From: an uncultured Marinilabiliaceae bacterium | GTDB taxonomy: Bacteria; Bacteroidota; Bacteroidia; Bacteroidales; Marinilabiliaceae | Reading direction: 5' to 3' | DNA: 7,793 bases | Assembly (NCBI GenBank): GCA_905235955.1 | Contig: CAJONN010000089.1 | Span: 1-7,793 of the forward strand | Shown: in pieces, positions 1 through 5,653 of the stretch | Layout of the letters: each line of letters opens with the position of its first letter | Numbering within the stretch: position 1 is the first letter of the stretch | Made by a program: the position numbers and the translations under genes | The notes under the pieces: model-generated | What the model was told of the DNA's origin: nothing | Seen by the model: the letters and a program-made list of their open reading frames with translations, nothing else | Databases searched by the model: none

Positions 1-3000
1 TTTATGTTGCGCGTAACCACTTTGTTTTTTGCCTTGATCGAAATCAAGGTATTTTCAAGTTGGTGTTTTGCTTCGGCACGGAAATCATTGAGCGGCATTG
101 GTGGATTGAAACGCAACTTGCCGTGAGTATCACGATATAATTCTTTTTTCTCTATTGCATAAACTGCCGACTTACGTTGTTCCTTGTCCAACGTACTTAT
201 CTCCACTACATCTAAATCAATCCAATCATCAACACCTTTTTGCACACGAGCATTCAGGTTGTTGAGATACTGGATGAACGAGCGTTTGGTAAATGCAATA
301 GTCAGTGCATCCATGGCGTGATGGCGATGGTCGTTGCGCTTTGTCCAATCCTTGATGCGGCGAATGCGCTGACCATCACGACCTTCGATTATTTCAGTCA
401 TGCCCAATTGGTCGTACTTATTCCAATTGAGTTCTTGCATCACGTCAACAAGTTGCCAATCGTCGCGCAAACGGTCGGTAATCGTACCTGTTGTAGGCAC
501 AACAAAGCGTACCAACTCTTCCAAAATTTCGCGTGCTTTCTTGGCAATGTATTGAGAATCGCGCAAATCTCGGTTGATAAATCCACTTGGAATATCAGCC
601 TCTTTCATCAAGAGTTTGTCGTGCTTAGTTTTACTGATAACCTTATCAGCCAACAATTTATCGATGCGTGTTTTGTACTCTCCATTGGCAAATGATTCGC
701 CATATTTTGTCGCAACAAAATCGAAAGCAGTTGTATTCGATTTGTCCAAATTGGCTTGACGAGCTTCCAATGTTTTGTTAGAAAACGAATCGTCGAACAA
801 CTTGGCTTGCGGAATAATATGCTCAATATCAAACTCTTTGCTAAAAAGTTTTTCGCGCGGAATATACGTATCAGTATAGAGTGTATGATAGCTGTTGCTT
901 TCCAACTCTTTATATAATTTGTAACGAATAATGTCGTTGCGGCTCACGTGCGAAAGCCCGAACTCTTTTTGAAGCAATTTTACGTACTCTTCATGCAATC
1001 GGGTTGTATCATTGATAGATTTAGAAAGTTCTTCACGTTCCTTAGCCGATTTTTTCAATTCGCGAGCCAACTCAATGCGTATTTCGTCTGGTTTGCCATA
1101 AGTATCAACAATTGAATTGACCACATTGATCATTTGGTTAAGAATCTTTTCCACCACAGGATTGCGCAGACTGTTGCGAGGAAGAAGCTCCAACTTGTCT
1201 TTCAATACTTTGTTGTCGATTTCCTCCTTTGTGAGCGAATTTTTTGAATGACGATAGCCAGCATATTCACAGGCCACACTGTAATCGTTGCCATCTTTCA
1301 GGTGCGGCAAAATCTTGCGTATAGCTTTGGTACTCAGGCTGCTATATTCGCCTGCATCTTTGAAAACAACATTTGCAAGCACCGTGGCATACTCTTTTTC
1401 AAAACCAAAAGTATTGTGCAGTTTTTCAATCAGTTTTTCGTTTCCCAAAGCTGAATTGTCGCCCTCGAACGAATAGAGCAGATGCCACAAACGGAACATT
1501 GGTTGCTGCTCAAATTCTTTTCCTTCAAGATTGGAATTGAACGACAGAATTCCAGTATTTATGCCGATTGCGCCAAAAATCTCAGAAATGGTTTCAACAA
1601 CTTTGTCAGATGGCATTTTCGACAAATCACCCACATCATGGCCACTTCTCTCGGCAATGGTTTGATATGCCTTGAAAAGTTCGGCTTGCGTTCGATTGCC
1701 TTCCAACTGTCTGTAATTCAAATCAAAGTCTTTCGCGTTTTTGAAAAGCAATTTCAAAGCGTCCGTTTTTGACAGATTTTCTTTATAGTTTAACTCATTG
1801 AACAACAGTTCTTTCTCTTCTTGATAAAGGAAACGCTTACCTTGCTTGAGATCATTTTCTAATCCAAACAAATCGTTTTGCTGAATAGGAATCACCATTC
1901 CTGAAACTTGAACATTGTTCAATATCTGCCAAATCTTGAACTCTTGAAACAACGGCGACGATTTAGGGCAAACGCGCAAACCAATGGTTTTCAGTTTCTT
2001 CTTGCCATCGTTCTCAACCTCAATTTGGCGGCTTTCGAACTCGCAATACGAAATCAATCCTTTTTGCGATTTGAGCGGTCGCTGATAAAAGATTACAACA
2101 TCGCGAATTTCTTTTTTCAATTCGGGTGTGAGTTCTTTATGAAACTTGGCTTGCGTCTCCCAAATCCGTTCAAACTCGTTTAGATAATCCTGACGATAGA
2201 AAACTTGATTTTTCAAACTGTAGTTCGGATTCTTGTCCAATTGCGCCATCTGATATTGTCCAACGGTCTGATGGTTGAAATAGAGTTCCTTGCTTCGGTC
2301 GCTGATGTCGCCCAAGTAGCCACTTGCATTACTTATCTGTCCGTTGATTTCTTGAAGCACAATAGCCAACCTTTCCAAATCCATTTGGTCGGAAAGTGCT
2401 TGGGTGCGCCATTGATAATTTTCAACTTTCTGCTCTTGACCTTTGGTCGTGCGCTTAATACCGACAATGCCGAATGGTTTGGCACAAATAGCCCATGTCT
2501 GACTTTTATTCTTTCCTCGCAAATTTTCTTTCAACTCATCAGTTAAAAATTCTGGATAAAACTGACTTTGCACATCCCAAACCTTGTCAAATTCTGCCTG
2601 TAAATCAGAACGATAAAAATCTGGCAGATATTTTTTGCCACTCTTCAGCAATTCTAACGATAGTTGTCCCGGCGTAAGGTTTTCTTCGTAAAGTCGTTTA
2701 GCAATTTCCATTCCGTCGATGAGTTGCCCTTCTTCGGTGTTTTTTGCCTTGCGGCTACTTTTATAACCGCGTTTCTTGTTTATCATCAACAACACTCGGG
2801 CAAATTCTTCCAATGAAATTTCTTCTGAAGCCGCCTTTGCACGAAGCCGATAAGTCTCAAATGTGGTACGATTGCCAGTTTCTGAAAGTATGGTTTCGTC
2901 AGAGATAAAACCATGGGCTTTCAATATTTCAATCAGATTTTCTCGGCGTAGTTTGCGGCGTTGCAGGTTGCGCCGCATGCTGCGTTTGAGGGTGCGGTCG

Positions 3001-3176
3001 GCATTGGTTGTTATGCTTTTGCCTTTTTCAAAATTAGTCAACTCGTCAACGGTGAGTGGATTGACCCTCACCCCCAATTTTATAATAGACGACTGTTCAT
3101 TGGCGGTTTCAGCTTCATTCACCACCGCCCAGCCTATGCTGTTGGTGCCTAAATCAAGGCCGAGAATTTTCTTCAT
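1..3176 (-). CDS. cas9: Cas9 endonuclease, type II (probably II-C) CRISPR effector, N-terminal 1058 residues
   Basis: RNA-guided DNA endonuclease. The frame is open from ATG at 3176 to the left window edge, so the C-terminus (end of RuvC-III and the PAM-interacting domain) lies outside. Visible in order: RuvC-I GLDLGTNSIGWAVV with D8; an arginine-rich bridge helix at about residues 58-80; the conserved INKKRGYKSSRK motif; a long helical recognition lobe; RuvC-II IELAREL with E702; the HNH domain with DIEHIIP (H786), N800 and N809 spaced as H840, N854 and N863 are in S. pyogenes Cas9; and RuvC-III HHAMDA with H953 and D956. All catalytic residues I can check are present, so the visible part looks intact. 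The recognition lobe holds two similar blocks starting FYR (F187, F326). The start is followed at once by RuvC-I and preceded by a promoter box at 3198-3205. The tracrRNA is divergent just upstream; cas1, cas2 and the array are probably to the left. Subtype II-C is inferred from overall resemblance to Bacteroidota Cas9 proteins. Confidence 0.96.
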   Translation of the reverse strand, partial: MKKILGLDLGTNSIGWAVVNEAETANEQSSIIKLGVRVNPLTVDELTNFEKGKSITTNADRTLKRSMRRNLQRRKLRRENLIEILKAHGFISDETILSETGNRTTFETYRLRAKAASEEISLEEFARVLLMINKKRGYKSSRKAKNTEEGQLIDGMEIAKRLYEENLTPGQLSLELLKSGKKYLPDFYRSDLQAEFDKVWDVQSQFYPEFLTDELKENLRGKNKSQTWAICAKPFGIVGIKRTTKGQEQKVENYQWRTQALSDQMDLERLAIVLQEINGQISNASGYLGDISDRSKELYFNHQTVGQYQMAQLDKNPNYSLKNQVFYRQDYLNEFERIWETQAKFHKELTPELKKEIRDVVIFYQRPLKSQKGLISYCEFESRQIEVENDGKKKLKTIGLRVCPKSSPLFQEFKIWQILNNVQVSGMVIPIQQNDLFGLENDLKQGKRFLYQEEKELLFNELNYKENLSKTDALKLLFKNAKDFDLNYRQLEGNRTQAELFKAYQTIAERSGHDVGDLSKMPSDKVVETISEIFGAIGINTGILSFNSNLEGKEFEQQPMFRLWHLLYSFEGDNSALGNEKLIEKLHNTFGFEKEYATVLANVVFKDAGEYSSLSTKAIRKILPHLKDGNDYSVACEYAGYRHSKNSLTKEEIDNKVLKDKLELLPRNSLRNPVVEKILNQMINVVNSIVDTYGKPDEIRIELARELKKSAKEREELSKSINDTTRLHEEYVKLLQKEFGLSHVSRNDIIRYKLYKELESNSYHTLYTDTYIPREKLFSKEFDIEHIIPQAKLFDDSFSNKTLEARQANLDKSNTTAFDFVATKYGESFANGEYKTRIDKLLADKVISKTKHDKLLMKEADIPSGFINRDLRDSQYIAKKAREILEELVRFVVPTTGTITDRLRDDWQLVDVMQELNWNKYDQLGMTEIIEGRDGQRIRRIKDWTKRNDHRHHAMDALTIAFTKRSFIQYLNNLNARVQKGVDDWIDLDVVEISTLDKEQRKSAVYAIEKKELYRDTHGKLRFNPPMPLNDFRAEAKHQLENTLISIKAKNKVVTRNI

Positions 3177-3197
3177 GGTTTTTCAAATATTTTCCTT

Positions 3198-3205
3198 CAA
3201 AATTA
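3198..3205 (-). promoter_or_regulatory. Candidate cas9 promoter, Bacteroidota -7 box
   Basis: On the minus strand this reads TAATTTTG, an exact match to the TAnnTTTG -7 element of Bacteroidota promoters. It lies 21 bp before the cas9 ATG, which predicts a transcription start near 3191 and a leader of about 15 nt. I see no clear TTTG at the expected -33 position. It is the mirror image of the box at 3218-3225. Confidence 0.55.
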
Positions 3206-3217
3206 ATAAAAAAAACA

Positions 3218-3225
3218 TAATTTTG
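3218..3225 (+). promoter_or_regulatory. Candidate tracrRNA promoter, Bacteroidota -7 box
   Basis: The sequence TAATTTTG matches the TAnnTTTG -7 consensus exactly. A start about seven bases downstream, near 3231-3233, falls right at the beginning of the anti-repeat, which is where a tracrRNA should start. The -33 element is not obvious. With the opposite-strand box at 3198-3205 it forms a perfect 8-bp inverted repeat around a 12-bp A-rich spacer. Confidence 0.55.
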
Positions 3226-3231
3226 CATTTC

Positions 3232-3312
3232 AGAAAATTGAAGCAATTCACAATAAGGATTATTCCGTTGTGAAAACATTAGGCTGCCTCGTCCTTCAAC
3301 GGGGCTTTTTTT
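3232..3312 (+). ncRNA. tracrRNA of the type II CRISPR-Cas system
   Basis: The trans-activating CRISPR RNA pairs with the repeat part of pre-crRNA and holds the guide in Cas9. Three parts are visible. The anti-repeat at about 3231-3254 has a reverse complement that starts ATTGTGAATTGCTTCAA, very close to the GTTGTGATTTGCTTTCAA start known from Bacteroides type II-C repeats. The nexus at 3253-3277 reads AATAAGGATTATTCCGTTG, strikingly similar to the AATAAGGCTAGTCCGTTA nexus of S. pyogenes tracrRNA, with a GGA/TCC mini-hairpin. A terminator hairpin with seven Ts ends at 3312. A -7 box sits immediately upstream and cas9 is divergent. The 5' end is predicted from the promoter and may be off by several bases. 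The array that would confirm the pairing is not in the window. Confidence 0.85.
3286..3312 (+). terminator. Rho-independent terminator of the tracrRNA
   Basis: The stem GCCTCGT (3286-3292) pairs with ACGGGGC (3299-3305), seven pairs with one G-U, around a six-base loop, and is followed by seven Ts at 3306-3312. In the folded RNA this hairpin is also the 3' stem-loop of the tracrRNA. Confidence 0.85.
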
Positions 3313-3353
3313 GTATCCTAACAACTCATAGCGCCGTGTAACGTTACTATTTG

Positions 3354-3563
3354 GTGGCTAAAAATGATTTTCAGACAATTCTCTATATTGTCATCTTTGG
3401 CGTGGCGTTAGGTCTTGTGGTGGGACTATCGGCCTTCATCAAACGCTACAAAGCTACAAACGACGCTTTCAGCCAGCTTGAAGTTTTTCTGCCCCAAACC
3501 AATCAATTGTGGCAAAGACGTGTAAATGAAGCAATTGACACCATTCAAGAAAGTGAGAAATAG
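3354..3563 (+). CDS. Hypothetical small single-pass membrane protein
   Basis: I do not recognise a family. There is no ATG: an in-frame stop at 3339-3341 limits the start to TTG at 3351 or GTG at 3354, and I chose GTG as the commoner alternative. The product is about 69 residues. A hydrophobic helix (roughly residues 8-29, LYIVIFGVALGLVVGLSAF) is followed by a basic KRYK stop-transfer segment, then a polar, probably cytoplasmic tail of about 40 residues that could be helical. The codons look natural for a coding sequence and the gene stands 41 bp after the tracrRNA terminator, on the same strand. The lack of an ATG and of a recognisable family keeps confidence moderate. It may be a chance ORF, or the tail of a gene whose start has decayed. 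Confidence 0.45.
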   Translation: MAKNDFQTILYIVIFGVALGLVVGLSAFIKRYKATNDAFSQLEVFLPQTNQLWQRRVNEAIDTIQESEK

Positions 3564-3652
3564 ATATTTATGTGAAGAAAGTTGAGCTAACTAACCAAAT
3601 GCTACTATCTGTTAAAATCAGCAAAAACAACAGAAAAATATTTAAGGTAACG

Positions 3653-3660
3653 TAGATTTG
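3653..3660 (+). promoter_or_regulatory. Candidate promoter -7 box for the HAD phosphatase gene
   Basis: TAGATTTG matches TAnnTTTG exactly and lies 63 bp before the ATG at 3724, giving a predicted leader of about 57 nt. A weak hairpin, GGTGC (3662-3666) with GCACC (3677-3681), sits around the predicted start. No good -33 TTTG is visible. The remainder of the 160-bp gap from 3564 shows nothing else. Confidence 0.4.
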
Positions 3661-3723
3661 CGGTGCAAATAAAATAGCACCTTACCGTTTCAAAAACAAC
3701 AAAACCAACATTTGCATAAAAAC

Positions 3724-4539
3724 ATGACAAATTGCAAACTTGTAGTGCTCGACCTCGACGGCACACTCACAAACTCAGAGAAGAAAATACCAACAGCCAA
3801 CTACGAAGCACTAATGCGCCTACAACGCAAAGGAGTACGCGTAGCCTTAGCTTCAGGGCGACCGTCGTATGGCATAAGCCACCTATCAGCAGAACTACAA
3901 CTGAGCAAATTTGATGGCTACGTATTGGCATACAATGGTGCATTGGTGCGTAGCTGTGCCACCAGCAATGTGCTTTGGGCGCAAACCTTGCCACTTGGCA
4001 TTGCTCACCAACTACGCCAAATAGCCCAAGAACTCAGAGTAGGCATAATAACATACAACGACGACACCAACACCATACTAAGCGAAGTGAGTGGCAACAA
4101 GTGGATAGAACACGAAGCTTGGCTCAACAACCAAATGGACCTACGCATAGTTGACAACATAGCCGAGAGTGCCCCACAAGATTTGCCCAAATGCCTAATG
4201 GTAGGTGAGCCTGAACGCATAGCAGAGATAGAGCCCATAGTGCAACAACGCTTCCCCAACCTTAGCATCTATCGCTCAGCGCCATTTTTTCTTGAGATTG
4301 TAGCGAGGGGAGTTGATAAAGCCACCTCGATAGAGAAACTACGTACACTTCTGGGCATAGAAGTGGAGCAAATAGCTGCATTTGGCGATGGCTTCAACGA
4401 CATAAGCATGGTAGAATATGCAGGCATTGGTGTAGCTATGGCCAATGGTTGCGACGAAATAAAAAAAGTTGCCAACTTCATATCAGTCAGCAACGATGAG
4501 TGCGGTGTAGCATACGCCATAGAACAATTAGGGCTGTAG
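3724..4539 (+). CDS. Cof-type HAD-IIB family hydrolase (sugar-phosphate/phosphosugar phosphatase-like)
   Basis: A 271-residue cytoplasmic phosphatase of the haloacid dehalogenase superfamily, Cof/YidA-like branch (HAD-IIB, usual length about 260-280). Members hydrolyse phosphorylated sugars, flavin nucleotides or related metabolites; the substrate cannot be read from sequence. All four HAD motifs are present: motif I DLDGT with nucleophile D10 and acid/base D12; motif II ALASGRP with S44; motif III K199 in GVDKATSIEKL; motif IV GDGFNDISM with D222 and D226 binding Mg2+. The C2-type cap lies between motifs II and III (about residues 80-190). I chose the ATG at 3724 because it puts motif I at residue 10, as is normal, rather than the in-frame TTG at 3712. 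The gene appears monocistronic, with a possible -7 box at 3653-3660, and ends three bases from the stop of a convergent acidic ORF. Isoleucine is mostly ATA (about 19 of 23). Confidence 0.93.
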   Translation: MTNCKLVVLDLDGTLTNSEKKIPTANYEALMRLQRKGVRVALASGRPSYGISHLSAELQLSKFDGYVLAYNGALVRSCATSNVLWAQTLPLGIAHQLRQIAQELRVGIITYNDDTNTILSEVSGNKWIEHEAWLNNQMDLRIVDNIAESAPQDLPKCLMVGEPERIAEIEPIVQQRFPNLSIYRSAPFFLEIVARGVDKATSIEKLRTLLGIEVEQIAAFGDGFNDISMVEYAGIGVAMANGCDEIKKVANFISVSNDECGVAYAIEQLGL

Positions 4540-4542
4540 GCA

Positions 4543-4716
4543 TCAGTCGTCGGTAGCGTTGTCGAAGTCGTCAGAGTAATCATAGTCAAGAGGCGGAATA
4601 TCATCGCCATCGAAGTTATCGTTCTCTGTATCAATATAATCTTCGTCGCCCACCAACGTAGGATCGATGTTTTCAGCATCAAAATTGTCAGAATAGCTAC
4701 TAGTGTTAGTTTTCAT
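4543..4716 (-). CDS. Hypothetical small, highly acidic protein
   Basis: A 57-residue ORF with an ATG start (4716) and TGA stop (4543-4545), not matching any family I know. It begins MKTNTSSYSDNFDAENIDPT and ends DDFDNATDD. I count 17 Asp and 3 Glu against a single Lys, so the predicted pI is very low and the chain is probably disordered. There is no signal peptide or membrane segment. Acidic residues alternate with Tyr/Phe (DYDYSDDFD) in the C-terminal part. It converges on the HAD gene with stops three bases apart, so it fills the gap neatly without overlap. A perfect palindrome at 4730-4748 lies 13 bp before the ATG. The skewed composition fits selection on the protein, but a chance ORF cannot be excluded. 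Possible roles such as DNA mimicry or binding a basic partner are only speculation. Confidence 0.6.
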   Translation of the reverse strand: MKTNTSSYSDNFDAENIDPTLVGDEDYIDTENDNFDGDDIPPLDYDYSDDFDNATDD

Positions 4717-4729
4717 ATCGTCAAAACAT

Positions 4730-4748
4730 TTTTAGCATTATGCTAAAA
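4730..4748. repeat. Perfect palindrome, 9-bp arms, candidate operator
   Basis: TTTTAGCAT and ATGCTAAAA flank a single central T. The site is 13 bp upstream of the acidic ORF start on the minus strand and about 150 bp upstream of the rightward MORN/TonB-C gene, in the divergent intergenic region. Its symmetry suggests a dimeric regulator site. On the plus strand it is followed by a T-run (4754-4761), so a weak terminator is an alternative, but the stem has only two G-C pairs per arm. Confidence 0.4.
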
Positions 4749-4831
4749 TATGATTTTTTTTCTGAATATGAATCTTATTTTTGATATTTTCGCACTTGCT
4801 ACTGGGGCTTATATGGGCTCTACGTTATAAC

Positions 4832-4839
4832 TACTTTTG
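4832..4839 (+). promoter_or_regulatory. Candidate promoter -7 box for the MORN/TonB-C gene
   Basis: TACTTTTG matches TAnnTTTG and lies 59 bp before the ATG at 4899. A second exact match, TATTTTTG at 4776-4783, is further upstream. Neither has a clear -33 TTTG. The closer box is preferred because it gives the shorter leader, about 53 nt. Confidence 0.4.
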
Positions 4840-4898
4840 CCTATTGTTCGTTTAAAAACAATATTTTGAATATTTTTTCTGTAAAAAAAATAAAAACT

Positions 4899-5567
4899 AT
4901 GATGGAGCGAATAAAAATATTGGCATTGATACTAAGTGCTATAATATGTTTTGCTGTGCAACCTACATTGGCGCAGCAGAAACAAAATAAAAATGTGCAC
5001 ACACTAAAAATTAGTCGTCCATGTGGTTTGTACACAGAAAAATTTAGCGTATTGGCATCAGATACAGCTGTGAAACACGGACAATATAGCCTCATATACA
5101 AAGGCAAAGTGATAGAAACAGGCGAATATAAAAAAGGCAAACGCGTTGGTGGCTGGAAGTTTTACAACATCAACAACGAAATAGAGTTTATCTACGACTA
5201 CGACGATGAATTGCCATACCAAATAATGCCCCACAAAGGCTACACCTACACCGCCAAAACCTTTCCGAGCATGTATTTGGGCAGTCCGCTCGTGCCATAT
5301 CACTTCATAGCCACACACACATATTACCCCGTAAAAGAGCAAGGCAATACGCGCGACTGCACAGTGGTGCTTGCACTTGAGATAAGCGCAACAGGCAAAG
5401 TAACGGGCTATCATCTTGAAAAAGAATCGAAAGCCGAATTCAACCGCATAGTGCTCAATGCAGCAGCCAAAATACCAAGCACATGGCGTTTTGTGCCAGC
5501 ACGTGAAGGAGGCAAAAATGTACCAGGCATCTACAGAATAATATTGATATTTGAAGCTGTAGAATAA
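4899..5567 (+). CDS. Exported protein with MORN-like repeat and TonB C-terminal-like domain
   Basis: A 222-residue envelope protein. An N-terminal signal peptide has a short basic n-region (MMERIK), a hydrophobic core to about residue 20 and a likely cleavage after TLA at residue 25. Residues about 60-103 (GQYSLIYKGK, then GEYKKGKRVGGWKFYN) resemble MORN-type repeats of the GxWxxYxxxG kind. Residues about 141-220 resemble the TonB C-terminal domain: YPVKEQG, a VVLALEISATGKV strand-turn segment, a helix NRIVLNAAAKIP, then WRFVPAREGGKNV and a last strand IYRIILIF. In Bacteroidota such proteins are often annotated as energy transducer TonB, but here there is no proline-rich linker and the signal appears cleavable, so a true TonB role is doubtful. 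I chose ATG at 4899 (ATG at 4902 is equally possible) over an in-frame TTG at 4866 because the signal peptide then starts naturally. The DUF3078-like gene follows after 86 bp, possibly co-transcribed. Confidence 0.82.
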   Translation: MMERIKILALILSAIICFAVQPTLAQQKQNKNVHTLKISRPCGLYTEKFSVLASDTAVKHGQYSLIYKGKVIETGEYKKGKRVGGWKFYNINNEIEFIYDYDDELPYQIMPHKGYTYTAKTFPSMYLGSPLVPYHFIATHTYYPVKEQGNTRDCTVVLALEISATGKVTGYHLEKESKAEFNRIVLNAAAKIPSTWRFVPAREGGKNVPGIYRIILIFEAVE

Positions 5568-5653
5568 CAAAAATTACACCCACCCCAAAAGTCATTACGG
5601 CACAATATTTGTAAACATTTAAACACTTACAGACATACCAAACAAAATCAGAG

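Noticed and set aside
240..2677. Several plus-strand ORFs of 60-150 codons across the left part of the window
   Set aside because: They lie opposite the cas9 coding frame, show no family resemblance and no envelope or domain pattern; the minus-strand frame carries every Cas9 catalytic motif in register.
2863..3273. Plus-strand 136-codon ORF with Arg-rich middle
   Set aside because: Its Arg-rich part is the antisense of the cas9 bridge helix region and it runs through both promoters and the tracrRNA anti-repeat.
3662..3681. Hairpin GGTGC/GCACC in the leader of the HAD gene as a possible riboswitch
   Set aside because: A five-pair stem with a ten-base loop and no known aptamer pattern is too weak; it is only noted with the promoter entry.
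4269..4682. Minus-strand 137-codon ORF overlapping the HAD gene end and the acidic ORF
   Set aside because: It is antisense to the HAD catalytic motifs and out of frame with the acidic ORF; low-complexity Met/Thr/Ser sequence typical of a shadow frame.
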